A stretch of 64,000 nucleotides of DNA from Variovorax saccharolyticus (GTDB lineage Bacteria > Pseudomonadota > Gammaproteobacteria > Burkholderiales > Burkholderiaceae_C), in contig NZ_JASZYT010000005.1 in the NCBI RefSeq assembly GCF_030316765.1, positions 62,001-126,000 of the forward strand. The letters run 5' to 3'. Shown in pieces: positions 8,776-17,100 of this stretch (position 1 is the first letter of the stretch; each line of letters starts with the position of its first letter). A program made the position numbers and the translations under genes. Under the pieces are notes generated by a model. The model worked only from the letters and a program-made list of their open reading frames with translations, did no database searches and was not told the origin of the DNA.

Positions 8776-8815
8776 GCCAAGACGACATCGCTCTGGTCGT
8801 ATAGGCAGAGCTTAT
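8776..8815 (-). promoter_or_regulatory. LysR regulon motif, aminotransferase promoter
   Basis: Read leftwards this is ATAAG-CTCTG-CCTAT (an ATA-N9-TAT site, 8815-8801), then CGTCTTGGC at 8784-8776. The same two elements at matching distance occur before the BCCP operon (9827) and the SDR-transporter operon (14711). ATA-N9-TAT is the site known for the LysR protein NAC. The site lies in the divergent gap between the aminotransferase and the LysR gene, about 20 bases more than -65 from the aminotransferase ATG, a normal LysR position. Confidence 0.65.
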
Positions 8816-8879
8816 GGAAGGCCCGGATGACCGGTGCCGAGCCCCGGTGCTAGGCTCGGCTTTTGCTTCGGAGGCAGCC

Positions 8880-9830
8880 GTGAACCTGCGGCGACTCAAA
8901 TACTTCGTGAAGATCGTGGACATCGGCAGCCTGACCCAGGCGGCCGAGGTTCTTTTCATTGCCCAGCCGGCGCTGAGCCAGCAACTGGCCACGCTGGAGG
9001 GCGAGGTGCGGCAGCAGTTGCTGGTGCGCACCAAGCGCGGCGTGACGCCGACCGAAGCCGGCAAGGTGCTGTACCGCCATGCGCAGATCATCCTGCGCCA
9101 GTGCGAACAGGCGCAGATCGACATGGAGGCGGCCGGGCAGGGCGTCTCGGGCCAGGTGTCGGTGGGCCTCGCGCCCGGCACCGCGGCGGCGGCGCTCTCG
9201 CTGCCCTTGCTGCGCACGGTTCGGGCGCGCCATCCCGGCATCGTGCTCTACCTGAACGAGAACTACGGCACCACGCTGAGCGAGCTGATCATGAACGGCC
9301 GCATGGACCTGGCCGTGCTCTACGGCGACAAGGCGATCCACGGCCTGACCTTCCTGCCGCTGCTGAAAGAGCCCCTGTTCCTGGTCGGCCCGGCCTCGAT
9401 CCCGGCGCCCGCTCAACCGGTGCGGCTGGCCGACCTGCGCGACATGGAACTCTTCCTGCCGCGTCCCTACAACGTGGTGCGCAAGCTGGTCGATGCCGCT
9501 TTCGGCCGGCTGGGCGCCGCGCCGCGCGTCGTGGCCGAGATCGAGTCCGCCTTCACGCTGACCGCCGCCGTGGCCGACGGCCTGGGTGCCACCATCCTGC
9601 CGGCCTCGATGGCGCGCGAGGTGGTGGCGGCCTGCGGGGCCTGGCAGTTCCAGATCGTCGATCCGGTGATCGAGGCGCCGCTGGCCCTGTGCCAGTCGGA
9701 CCATCTCCCGCTCTCCGAGCCGGCGCAGGCGGTGAAGGACATCCTGCTCGAGCTGGTCACGGAGCTGTCGAACAGCGCCGCGTCGGTGTCGCAAGCGCTG
9801 CCCGACGCGGTGTCGCCCGTGGTGTCATAA
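8880..9830 (+). CDS. LysR-family regulator, NAC-like
   Basis: A 316-residue LysR-type regulator. The winged helix-turn-helix covers about residues 1-62, with QAAEVLFIAQPALSQQLATLE as recognition region. The periplasmic-binding-like effector domain spans about 90-295. The start is the GTG at 8880, preceded by GGAGG with 6 bases spacing. The opening MNLRRLKYFVKIVDIGSLTQAA is typical of the NAC/CynR-like group. It lies between two divergent operons and next to two of three ATA-N9-TAT motifs, so it probably controls the aminotransferase operon, the biotin carboxylase operon and the transporter operon. The effector is unknown. Confidence 0.85.
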   Translation: MNLRRLKYFVKIVDIGSLTQAAEVLFIAQPALSQQLATLEGEVRQQLLVRTKRGVTPTEAGKVLYRHAQIILRQCEQAQIDMEAAGQGVSGQVSVGLAPGTAAAALSLPLLRTVRARHPGIVLYLNENYGTTLSELIMNGRMDLAVLYGDKAIHGLTFLPLLKEPLFLVGPASIPAPAQPVRLADLRDMELFLPRPYNVVRKLVDAAFGRLGAAPRVVAEIESAFTLTAAVADGLGATILPASMAREVVAACGAWQFQIVDPVIEAPLALCQSDHLPLSEPAQAVKDILLELVTELSNSAASVSQALPDAVSPVVS

Positions 9831-9867
9831 GCCGGCCTTATCCCGGCACAGCCAATCCGTCTTTGGC
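9827..9867 (+). promoter_or_regulatory. LysR regulon motif, BCCP/biotin carboxylase promoter
   Basis: ATAAG-CCGGC-CTTAT at 9827-9841 is followed by CACAGCCAATCCGTCTTTGGC ending at 9867. The downstream part matches the block at 14730-14750 almost base for base, with one extra T. If the upstream site is centred near -65 as in other LysR promoters, transcription would begin near 9900, which favours the downstream ATG at 9966 for the first gene over an ATG at 9894. Confidence 0.68.
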
Positions 9868-9965
9868 TTTGCAGCCCCCGCGGGCTACCTTTCATGCCTG
9901 CCGTCACGCGTTCGCGGAATGCGTCGGCCACCAAGGAGATCCCGCCGTTCGCCGGCGGGGCCGGC

Positions 9966-10415
9966 ATGAACCAGGAACAGATCAGGAACCTCATCGACGC
10001 GTTGGCAAGCTCCGGGCTGTCGGAGCTCGAGTACAGCGAAGACGGCTGCACCTTGCGGCTGGTGAAGCAGGGGGTGTCGAGCGCCTCGCCCCGGGGTGGG
10101 CGCGACGCGGACGATGACCATGCGGCCCCGCAGGCCACGGTCCAGCGCGCATCCGACCTTTCCGACGCCCTGGCGGCGCGCCCGGACGAATGCCTGGCGC
10201 CGCTCTATGGCGTGATCCACCTGCAGCCCTCGCCGGGCGAGCCGCTGTTCGTGCAGCCGGGCCAGCAGATCGCGGCCGGCCAGACCTTGTGCGTGATCGA
10301 GGCGATGAAGGTCTTCAACGAGGTGCGTGCCGAGGCTGACGCCACCGTCGTCGAGGTGCTGGTGCGCTCCGGCGACGAGGTCGAGGCCGGCCAGCCCCTC
10401 TTCCGTCTTGTCTGA
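9966..10415 (+). CDS. Biotin carboxyl carrier protein (AccB-like)
   Basis: A 149-residue biotin carboxyl carrier protein. The C-terminal biotinyl domain covers about residues 75-149 and has the canonical biotinylation motif EAMK, giving Lys115 as attachment site. The N-terminal part ([22 protein letters not shown]) matches the AccB N-terminal helix and strand, and is joined by an acidic linker. It would carry carboxybiotin between the biotin carboxylase encoded next and a carboxyltransferase. The carboxyltransferase here is unlikely to be AccAD, since PxpB/PxpC homologues follow. The start is not certain; the 9894 ATG would add 24 residues. Confidence 0.82.
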   Translation: MNQEQIRNLIDALASSGLSELEYSEDGCTLRLVKQGVSSASPRGGRDADDDHAAPQATVQRASDLSDALAARPDECLAPLYGVIHLQPSPGEPLFVQPGQQIAAGQTLCVIEAMKVFNEVRAEADATVVEVLVRSGDEVEAGQPLFRLV

Positions 10416-10425
10416 GAGGGACATC

Positions 10426-11778
10426 ATGTTCGACACCGTCCTCATTGCGAACCGCGGCGAGATCGCCCTGCGCATCCTGCGCGCCTGCCGGGGCCTGGGC
10501 CTCCACACCGTGGTCGCGCATTCGGAGGCCGACCGCGACGCGCCCTATGTGCAACAGGCCGACCAGGCGCTGTGCATCGGTCCGGCGAGTCCCGGGCTGA
10601 GCTATCTCAACCCGTCGGCGCTGCTCTATGCGGCCGAGGTGAGCGGTGCGCAGGCGATCCATCCGGGCTACGGCTTCCTGTCGGAGAACGCGGGCTTCGT
10701 CGAGCAGGTCGAGCAGGCCGGCCTGCGCTTCGTCGGACCGAGCGCCGCCTGCATCCGCGTGATGGGCGACAAGGTCGCCGCCAAGCGCGCGATGCGCCGG
10801 GCCGGCGTGCCCTGCGTCCCGGGTCCGGACGAGGGCCTGCCCGAGGACCCGGAGGCGGTGCGCCGGCTGGCGCGCGAGGTCGGCTACCCGGTGATCGTGA
10901 AGGCGGCCGGCGGCGGCGGCGGTCGCGGCATGCGCGTGGTGCGGGAAGAGGGCGAGCTGCTCGAGGCGCTTGCGCTCACGCGCGAGGAAGCCCGGCGCGC
11001 CTTCGGCAATCCGGAGGTCTACATCGAGAAGTTCCTGCTGCATCCGCGGCATGTCGAGATCCAGGTGCTGGCCGACAGCCATGGCCACGCGATCTGGCTC
11101 GGCAGCCGCGACTGCTCGCTGCAGCGGCGGCACCAGAAGGTGATCGAGGAAGCGCCGGCACCCGGCATCGACGAGGCGCTGATCGCCTCGGTCGGCGAGA
11201 GCTGCGCGGCGGCCTGTCGGCAGATCGGCTACTCGGGCGTCGGCACCTTCGAGTTTCTCTACGAGAAGGGCGCCTTCTACTTCATCGAGATGAACACCCG
11301 GCTGCAGGTGGAGCACCCGGTGACCGAGATGACCACCGGCATCGACATCGTGCAGCAGCAGCTGCGCATGGCGCGCGGCGAGCGGCTGGCGATCGTGCAG
11401 GCCGACGTCCCCTGCCGGGGGCATTCGATCGAATGCCGGATCAACGCGGAGGACCCCGACAGCTTCGCGCCGTCGCCGGGCCGCATCACGGGCTGGCGCG
11501 TGCCCGGCGGCTTCGGCGTGCGCTTCGACTCGCATGCGGGCGTGGGCTACCGCGTGCCGCCCTACTACGACTCGATGATCGGCAAGCTGATCGTGCATGG
11601 CGCGAACCGCGAGGACGCGCTCGACCGCATGCGGCTCGCGCTCGGCGAACTGCAGGTCGACGGCATCGCGACCAACGTGCCGCTGCACCGCGCACTGCTC
11701 CAGGACGAGGGCTTCGCCATCGGCGGGGTCGACATCCACCACCTCGAACGCTGGCTTCAGCACAGGAGCACGCCGTGA
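10426..11778 (+). CDS. Biotin carboxylase (AccC-like)
   Basis: A 450-residue biotin carboxylase that uses ATP and bicarbonate to carboxylate biotin on the carrier protein. The domains are an N-terminal pre-ATP-grasp domain ([16 protein letters not shown]), an ATP-grasp domain with glycine-rich loop [11 protein letters not shown] near residue 160, metal ligands in [16 protein letters not shown], and the C-terminal domain. Length and motifs are normal for AccC. The ATG at 10426 follows GAGAGGG. The stop overlaps the GTG of the PxpB-like gene. As it sits between a BCCP and AHS1/AHS2 genes it is probably a paralogue for a specialised carboxylase, not the housekeeping acetyl-CoA carboxylase subunit. 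Confidence 0.87.
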   Translation: MFDTVLIANRGEIALRILRACRGLGLHTVVAHSEADRDAPYVQQADQALCIGPASPGLSYLNPSALLYAAEVSGAQAIHPGYGFLSENAGFVEQVEQAGLRFVGPSAACIRVMGDKVAAKRAMRRAGVPCVPGPDEGLPEDPEAVRRLAREVGYPVIVKAAGGGGGRGMRVVREEGELLEALALTREEARRAFGNPEVYIEKFLLHPRHVEIQVLADSHGHAIWLGSRDCSLQRRHQKVIEEAPAPGIDEALIASVGESCAAACRQIGYSGVGTFEFLYEKGAFYFIEMNTRLQVEHPVTEMTTGIDIVQQQLRMARGERLAIVQADVPCRGHSIECRINAEDPDSFAPSPGRITGWRVPGGFGVRFDSHAGVGYRVPPYYDSMIGKLIVHGANREDALDRMRLALGELQVDGIATNVPLHRALLQDEGFAIGGVDIHHLERWLQHRSTP

Positions 11779-12446
11779 CTGCCTCGACCCCTGGACCGGT
11801 TCCGACGCTGAGCCTGCTGGGCACCACCGCGCTGCTGTTCGAAGCGCCGGGCGCGCTGGAACTGCATTCGCAGCAGCGCATCTGGGCGCTCGCGCAGGAG
11901 GCGGCCGGATGGCCCGAGGTGCGCGAGGCCGTGCCCGGCATGAACAACCTGATGCTGAGCTTCGTTCGGCCGCCGCGCGCGCTCGATGCATTGAAGGCGC
12001 GGCTGGAAGCCGCCTGGGAAGCCGTCACGCCGCTGGCCCGCGAAGGCCGCGTGGTGGAGCTGCCGGTGATCTACGGCGGAGCCGGCGGCCCGCACATGGC
12101 CGACGTGGTGGCGCACACCGGCCTGTCGGTCGAGAACATCGTCGAGCTGCACAGCGCGCCGCTGTACCCGGTGTATGCGCTCGGCAGCCACCCCGGCTAT
12201 TGCTACCTCGGCGGCATGGACCCGCGCATCGCGACGCCGCGGCGCAAGGTGCCGGTGCTCAGCATTCCCGGCGGTGCGGTGTCCATCGGCGGTGCACAGA
12301 CCGGTGTCTCGGCCTCGGCCGGCCCGAGCGGCTGGAACACCATCGGCACCACCACCATGGCCTTCTTCGACCCGGCGCGAAATCCGCCGGCCACGCTGCA
12401 GCCGGGCGACCGCATCCGCTTCCTGGTCGAAGGGATCGAAGCATGA
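11775..12446 (+). CDS. PxpB/KipI-like carboxyltransferase subunit (AHS1)
   Basis: A 223-residue protein of the allophanate hydrolase subunit 1 family (PF02682), which includes PxpB of ATP-dependent 5-oxoprolinase, KipI, and the first half of the urea carboxylase carboxyltransferase domain. The signature [14 protein letters not shown] is present near residues 134-147, and the C-terminal [22 protein letters not shown] region matches the family. The GTG start at 11775 overlaps the preceding stop (GTGA) and the stop overlaps the next ATG, so it is translationally coupled to both neighbours. It forms a heteromer with the AHS2 subunit. Confidence 0.82.
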   Translation: MTASTPGPVPTLSLLGTTALLFEAPGALELHSQQRIWALAQEAAGWPEVREAVPGMNNLMLSFVRPPRALDALKARLEAAWEAVTPLAREGRVVELPVIYGGAGGPHMADVVAHTGLSVENIVELHSAPLYPVYALGSHPGYCYLGGMDPRIATPRRKVPVLSIPGGAVSIGGAQTGVSASAGPSGWNTIGTTTMAFFDPARNPPATLQPGDRIRFLVEGIEA

Positions 12447-13432
12447 TCGAGATACTTTCCAACGCCGCGCTGGCGACCGTGCAGGATCTGGGGCGCCTGG
12501 GCAGCCTGCGCTTCGGCGTCGGCACCGCCGGGGCCATGGATGACCTCGCGCTGGCGGCGGGCAACCTGCTGCTGGGCAACGAAGCGGGCGCCGCGGGCAT
12601 CGAGATTCCGGTCTTTCCGTTCAAGGTCCGGTTCATCGAGGATTGCGCCTTCGCGCTGACCGGCGCCGACTGTGGCGCCAGGCTCGACGCGGCGCCCCTG
12701 CTGCCGTGGTGGTCGCACCAGGCGCGCGCCGGCCAGGTGCTGACGCTGGGCCTGCCCCAGGGCGCGCAGCGCGCCAGCCGGGCGCTGCTGTGCCTGCCGG
12801 GCGGCATCGACGTGCCGCAGGTACTGGGCTCGCGCAGCACCCAGATGCGCGGCGCCTTCGGTGGCCACGAGGGCCGCGCATTGCGCAAGGGCGACCGGCT
12901 GCGGGCCGCCGAGCCGCAGCGCGCTTGCCGCACCGGTTTCGGGCTGGTGCCGCCGGCCTTGGCCCTGCCCCAGGAGATCGATGGGCTAATCGCGCTGCGG
13001 GTGCTGCCGGGCGCCGAGTACCTGGGTTTCGAAGCCGCATCGCGCGCCGCCTTCTGGGCCGGCGAGTGGCGCATCACGGCACAGAGCGATCGCTATGGCT
13101 ATCGCCTGGCCGGAGAGCCCCTGCAGCCGGTGGCTCCGATGGAGCTGCGTTCGCACGGCATCGTGCCCGGCGTGATCCAGGTGCCCCACAGCGGGCAGCC
13201 GATCATCCAGATGCGCGATGCCCAGCCTTCGGGCGGCTATCCCAAGTTCGGGACCGTGATCGAAGCCGATCTCTGGCGCCTGGGGCAGGCGCCGATCGGC
13301 AGCCGGATCCGCTTCGTCGAAACCGGCTGGGACGAGGCCGTGGCCGCGCTGGAGCAGAAGGAAGCCTGGTTGGCGAAGGTGGCCCGCATGGTGGCGCTGC
13401 GCCGCAGCGCGCCGATGGGAGCCGCCGCATGA
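12443..13432 (+). CDS. PxpC/KipA-like carboxyltransferase subunit (AHS2)
   Basis: A 329-residue protein of the allophanate hydrolase subunit 2 family (PF02626), equivalent to PxpC, KipA and the second half of the urea carboxylase carboxyltransferase. The family start VQDLGRLGSLRFGVGTAGAMDDLALAAGNLLLGN and the late segment LRSHGIVPGVIQVPHSGQPIIQMRDAQPSGGYPKFG, with the conserved Gln-Pro-Gly-Gly region, are both clear. It is coupled by ATGA overlaps to the PxpB-like gene before it and to the BCCP-like gene after it. With a biotin carboxylase in the same operon it may transfer CO2 from biotin to an amide or lactam nitrogen. Confidence 0.83.
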   Translation: MIEILSNAALATVQDLGRLGSLRFGVGTAGAMDDLALAAGNLLLGNEAGAAGIEIPVFPFKVRFIEDCAFALTGADCGARLDAAPLLPWWSHQARAGQVLTLGLPQGAQRASRALLCLPGGIDVPQVLGSRSTQMRGAFGGHEGRALRKGDRLRAAEPQRACRTGFGLVPPALALPQEIDGLIALRVLPGAEYLGFEAASRAAFWAGEWRITAQSDRYGYRLAGEPLQPVAPMELRSHGIVPGVIQVPHSGQPIIQMRDAQPSGGYPKFGTVIEADLWRLGQAPIGSRIRFVETGWDEAVAALEQKEAWLAKVARMVALRRSAPMGAAA

Positions 13433-13860
13433 AGAAGGCGCCCCACGAACTCCGCGAGATCGCCGGCTGGATGGCGGCGACCGACATCGGCTTCCTCGAA
13501 CTGCGGATGCCCGGCGTCACCGTGCGCCTGGAGCGGCGCGGCGAAGAGGTCGTGATGCTGGACCATGGCCAGCGTGCCGACGCGCAGGCCGAGGGCCGGG
13601 CCAACCCGGCCGGGCTGCGCCCGGACACCGTCACGGCGGGTTCCGTCGGTGTGTTCCTGCATGCCCATCCGGGCGCCACCGCGCCCTTCGTGCGCACCGG
13701 CATCGAGGTGCTGGCGGGACAGACGCTGGGCCTGCTGCGCATCGGCGTCCTGCTGCTGCCGGTGCTCGCCTCCCGCGCCGGCACCGTCGCCGCGCTGCGT
13801 GCCGGGGACGGCGCGACCGTCGGCTACGGCGCGCCGCTGGTCGACCTGCATCCCTTCTGA
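13429..13860 (+). CDS. Degenerate BCCP-like protein lacking the biotin lysine
   Basis: A 143-residue protein with the architecture of the BCCP at 9966: an N-terminal segment (HELREIAGWMAATDIGFLELRM) and a C-terminal biotinyl/lipoyl-like domain. The two domains align through GQTL, but where the first has EAMKVFNEV this one has RIGVLLLPV, so the biotin-accepting lysine is replaced by valine and the whole recognition motif is gone. It cannot be biotinylated at the normal place. It may be a structural subunit or a regulator of the complex, or a decaying duplicate, but the frame is intact and it is coupled by an ATGA overlap to the AHS2 gene. Confidence 0.75.
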   Translation: MKKAPHELREIAGWMAATDIGFLELRMPGVTVRLERRGEEVVMLDHGQRADAQAEGRANPAGLRPDTVTAGSVGVFLHAHPGATAPFVRTGIEVLAGQTLGLLRIGVLLLPVLASRAGTVAALRAGDGATVGYGAPLVDLHPF

Positions 13861-13878
13861 CGACAAAGGACAACCGAC

Positions 13879-14643
13879 ATGGACATCGACCTGAATGCGG
13901 ACCTGGGCGAAGGCTTCGGCCCCTGGCGCATGGGCGACGACGAGGCACTGCTGGGCATCGTCTCCTCGGCCAACGTCGCTTGCGGCTTTCATGCAGGCGA
14001 CCCGCAGACCATGGACCGGACCGTGCGCACGGCGCTGGCGCGCGGCGTGGATGTGGGCGCGCATGTCGGCTTTCCGGACCTGGCCGGCTTCGGCCGCCGG
14101 CCGATGCAGATGGACACGCGCGAACTGGTCGCGGCCGTGGTCTACCAGCTGGGCGCCCTGGCCGGCATCGCGCGCAGCGCCGGCCACCGGATGACGCACA
14201 TGAGCTTTCACGGCGCGCTCGGGAACATGGCGGCGGCGGACGCGGAATTCGCGGCGCCGCTGGTGCGCGCGGTGGCGGACTTCGACCCGGCGCTGACGAT
14301 CAGCTCCTCGGCCAGCCGGGCCATCGAGGATGCGGCCGAGCGCTGCGGCCTGCGCGTTCGCACCACCTTCCTGGCCGACCGCGCCTGCGACGAGGCCGGG
14401 CTGCTGATCCCGCGCAAGATGCCGGATTCGGTGATCCATGAGCCCGAACGCGTGCTGGCCCGTGTCCGGCAGCTGCTGGAGGAGGGCACCGTCACCGCTT
14501 ATGGCGGCAGCCGGATCCCGATGCGCGTGCACTCCATCCTGGTCCACGGCGACACGCCCGGCGCGGTGGCGCTGGCGCGCGGCGTGCGCGAAGTGGTTGA
14601 GGCGCACGGCCGCGTGGTCCCGATCTCTCGCCAGCCGGCCTGA
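13879..14643 (+). CDS. pxpA: 5-oxoprolinase subunit A (LamB/YcsF family)
   Basis: A 254-residue LamB/YcsF protein equivalent to PxpA, the subunit that with PxpB and PxpC opens 5-oxoproline (pyroglutamate) to glutamate at the cost of ATP. The family opening DLNADLGEGFGPW and the ACGFHAGDP segment near residue 35 are both present. The latter His-Ala-Gly-Asp lies in the active-site barrel. It is the last gene of the operon, 18 bases after the BCCP-like gene. Because the operon also encodes biotin carboxylase and BCCP, the substrate may be another lactam or cyclic amide, and carboxylation may replace the phosphorylation proposed for PxpABC. Confidence 0.82.
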   Translation: MDIDLNADLGEGFGPWRMGDDEALLGIVSSANVACGFHAGDPQTMDRTVRTALARGVDVGAHVGFPDLAGFGRRPMQMDTRELVAAVVYQLGALAGIARSAGHRMTHMSFHGALGNMAAADAEFAAPLVRAVADFDPALTISSSASRAIEDAAERCGLRVRTTFLADRACDEAGLLIPRKMPDSVIHEPERVLARVRQLLEEGTVTAYGGSRIPMRVHSILVHGDTPGAVALARGVREVVEAHGRVVPISRQPA

Positions 14644-14710
14644 AGCGCACCCTCGAAAAGGCCCGGACATGGTGCTTACCCTGACTCGGCGCGCACCCTT
14701 GCGGGGCGAC

Positions 14711-14750
14711 ATAAGGGCGCCTTATCGCTCCACAGCCAAACCGTCTTGGC
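14711..14750 (+). promoter_or_regulatory. LysR regulon motif, SDR-transporter promoter
   Basis: ATAAG-GGCGC-CTTAT (14711-14725) followed by CACAGCCAAACCGTCTTGGC (14731-14750). The second half also contains the inverted pair GCCAA/TTGGC. It matches the blocks at 8776-8815 and 9827-9867 in order and spacing. The SDR start codon at 14815 lies about 100 bases after the first base of the motif, as expected for a LysR-activated promoter. Confidence 0.68.
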
Positions 14751-14814
14751 GCGCCGAAGCGGCGGTCGATACAGTGAATTCATCGCGCCATTCCACAGAA
14801 AGAAAGTGACCCTG

Positions 14815-15567
14815 ATGCCCTTCTCCGACTACAAGACCGCCCTGGTGACAGGGGCCTCCTCCGGCATCGGCGCCGCCGTCGTCGAGCGACTCTGCAAGGA
14901 GGGCCTGCAGGTCCACGCGCTGGCCCGCAGCGGCGACAAGCTCAAGGAACTCGCCGCCCGCACCGGCTGCATCCCGCACGCCATCGACGTCAGCGACCTG
15001 CAGGGCGTGACCGCACTCACGAAGGAGGTCGACTTCGACGTGCTGGTGAACAACGCCGGCGTGGATCGGCCGGGCTCGATCCTCAAGGCCGACGCCGAAG
15101 GCATCGACCTGCTGGTGGACGTCAACCTGCGCGCGGTGCTGCATCTCTGCCGGCTGGTGGTTCCGGGCATGGTGGCGCGCGACAACGGCCACGTGGTCAA
15201 CATCAGCTCGATCGCCGCGGCCTACAACTTCGGCGGCAACAGCACCTACCACGCCACCAAGGCGGCGGTCAGCATGCTGTCGAGCCAGCTGCGGGTGGAT
15301 TGCTTCGGCAAGCGGGTCCGCGTGACCGAGATCTGCCCGGGCCGCGTGGCGACGGACATCTTCGCGCACGTGCATGGCGACTCCGAGGAGACGCGCAAGC
15401 GATTCGTCGAAGGCTACGAACTGCCGGAAGCCTCGGACATCGCCAACGCCATCGCCTTCGCCATCGCGGCGCCGGTCGCGGTGAACATCGGCCACATGGA
15501 GATCACGCCGACCCTGCAGGTGCCCGGCGGCCTCTCCACCGCCAAGCCGGAGACGGTGCGGGCCTGA
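14815..15567 (+). CDS. SDR family oxidoreductase
   Basis: A 250-residue classical short-chain dehydrogenase. The cofactor loop TGASSGIG is near residue 12, NNAG near 78, the catalytic Ser in NISSIAAAYN near 125, and the Tyr-Lys pair in YHATKAAV near 145-149. It resembles the YdfG/serine 3-dehydrogenase-like group that oxidises 3-hydroxy acids and hydroxy amino acids. It is the first gene of an operon whose next four genes encode a polar amino acid ABC transporter, so it may act on the imported compound or its first product. The start follows a weak ribosome binding site. Confidence 0.78.
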   Translation: MPFSDYKTALVTGASSGIGAAVVERLCKEGLQVHALARSGDKLKELAARTGCIPHAIDVSDLQGVTALTKEVDFDVLVNNAGVDRPGSILKADAEGIDLLVDVNLRAVLHLCRLVVPGMVARDNGHVVNISSIAAAYNFGGNSTYHATKAAVSMLSSQLRVDCFGKRVRVTEICPGRVATDIFAHVHGDSEETRKRFVEGYELPEASDIANAIAFAIAAPVAVNIGHMEITPTLQVPGGLSTAKPETVRA

Positions 15568-15595
15568 GAGCCGCGCGTTCACACGAGGGCACGCC

Positions 15596-16297
15596 ATGAA
15601 GGACTTCGACCTCCTCGCGATCCTGCTGAAGCCCGAGTTCGGCGCCATGCTGCTGCACGGGATGGTGCTGACCCTGAAGATCGCGGTCGGCTCCTGGCTG
15701 CTCGCGATGACGATGGCCGTCGTCCTGCTGGTGGTCCGGCTCAGCGCCAATCCGGTGGCCGAGCGGCTGGTGGCGGCCTACGTCTCCTATCACCGCAACG
15801 TGCCGACGCTGGTCCAGCTGATGCTCTGGTACTTCGGCATCTTCAGCCTGCTGCCCGACCCGGTGCAGGCCTGGCTGTCGGACAACAACGCCGAGGCGCT
15901 GATCTCCATCGTCGCCCTGGGACTTTGCCAGGCCGCCTACTTCAGCGAGGACATGCGCTCCGGCCTGCGCGCCATTCCGGCCGGACAGTCCGAGGCGGCG
16001 CGCGCGCTCGGCCACGGCTACATCGGCGCGATGCGGCACGTGATGCTGCCCCAGGCGGTGCGCAACGCGGTGCCGGCGCTGGTGAACCACAGCGTGTCGC
16101 TGTTCAAGAACAGCAGCCTGGCGATGGCCATCGGCGTCGCCGAGCTCACGCATGCGGTGAAGGAGATCGAGAGCCAGAGCTTTCGCACCTTCGAGGCCTA
16201 CAGCCTGGCGACCGTCATGTACCTGCTGGTCTCGATGCTGATCATGGCGGTGGGCGCCTGGATCGCGCGCCGCTATCGCGTTGCCGGGGCGAGGTGA
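15596..16297 (+). CDS. Amino acid ABC transporter permease 1
   Basis: A 233-residue inner membrane permease of the polar amino acid (HisM/GltJ) type with about five helices. The cytoplasmic coupling loop EAARALGHGYIGAMRHVMLPQAVRNAVPAL, around residues 132-162, is the family signature that contacts the ATPase. It forms a heterodimeric pore with the permease encoded 4 bases downstream. The transporter genes follow the SDR gene under the LysR motif at 14711. Confidence 0.85.
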   Translation: MKDFDLLAILLKPEFGAMLLHGMVLTLKIAVGSWLLAMTMAVVLLVVRLSANPVAERLVAAYVSYHRNVPTLVQLMLWYFGIFSLLPDPVQAWLSDNNAEALISIVALGLCQAAYFSEDMRSGLRAIPAGQSEAARALGHGYIGAMRHVMLPQAVRNAVPALVNHSVSLFKNSSLAMAIGVAELTHAVKEIESQSFRTFEAYSLATVMYLLVSMLIMAVGAWIARRYRVAGAR

Positions 16298-16300
16298 GAC

Positions 16301-17056
16301 ATGTTCGGCATCTTCGACATCCTGCGCGACAACTGGCTGCTGCTGCTGGTCGGCCAGTACCCGAACGGGCCGCTGGGCGGCATCGTCGCCACGCTCATCC
16401 TCTCGGTGCTGGGCATCGTGCTGGCCTTCCCGGTCTCGGTGCTGCTGGCACTGGCGCGCCTGTCCCCCTGGCGCGCGCTGCGCTGGCCGGCGACGGTGCT
16501 GGTCTACATCGTGCGCGGCGTGCCGCTGCTGATGGTCATCCTGTGGGTGTACTTCCTGGTGCCGATCCTGATCGGCCACGATGTCTCGGGCTTCACCACC
16601 ATGCTGTGCACGCTGGTGATCTACGAGGGCGCCTACCTGTCGGAAGTGGTCCGCGCCGGCATCCAGGCGCTGCCGAAGGGGCAGGCCGAGGCGGCCCGCG
16701 CCCTGGGCCACAGCCACCTGGGGACCATGGCCTACGTGATCCTCCCGCAGGCGCTCTACAACATGCTGCCGAGCATGCTGAGCCAGTTCATCTCCACCAT
16801 CAAGGAGACCACGCTGGGCTACGTGATCAACGTGCAGGAACTCACCTTCGCGGCCAACCAGATCAACAACCAGCTGCTGACCAAGCCCTTCCAGGTGTTC
16901 TTCATCCTGGCGATGACCTACTACGTCGTCTGCTTCAGCCTGACGCAGCTGGCGCAATGGCTGGAGCGGCGGATCGCCCACAAGCGGCTCGGCAGCGCCA
17001 CGCCCGCAAGCACCGAGGACGGCCTGCCGCTGCCGCCGGTGGCAGCCAACCCCTGA
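16301..17056 (+). CDS. Amino acid ABC transporter permease 2
   Basis: A 251-residue permease of the HisQ/GltK type, partner of the preceding permease. The EAA loop EAARALGHSHLGTMAYVILPQALYNMLPSM lies near residues 129-158. Hydrophobic helices fit a five-helix permease, and the C-terminal tail is Pro/Ala-rich and variable. It lies 4 bases after the first permease gene, so the two are cotranslated. Confidence 0.85.
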   Translation: MFGIFDILRDNWLLLLVGQYPNGPLGGIVATLILSVLGIVLAFPVSVLLALARLSPWRALRWPATVLVYIVRGVPLLMVILWVYFLVPILIGHDVSGFTTMLCTLVIYEGAYLSEVVRAGIQALPKGQAEAARALGHSHLGTMAYVILPQALYNMLPSMLSQFISTIKETTLGYVINVQELTFAANQINNQLLTKPFQVFFILAMTYYVVCFSLTQLAQWLERRIAHKRLGSATPASTEDGLPLPPVAANP

Positions 17057-17100
17057 CACCGCGCCACGACGGTGAGTGAATCAAAGAACGGAGACAGACC

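Noticed and set aside
9894-9965. Upstream ATG at 9894 as start of the BCCP
   Set aside because: It would lie at or before the transcription start expected from the LysR motif at 9827, and the extra residues do not resemble an AccB N-terminus. Still possible.
10315-11991. Antisense frame over the biotin carboxylase gene
   Set aside because: Arg/His/Ala-rich shadow with no motif, while the plus strand encodes an unmistakable biotin carboxylase.
15503-17059. Long antisense frame opposite the amino acid permeases
   Set aside because: Composition is rich in His, Gln, Asp and Arg, without domain motifs; the plus strand encodes two clear permeases.
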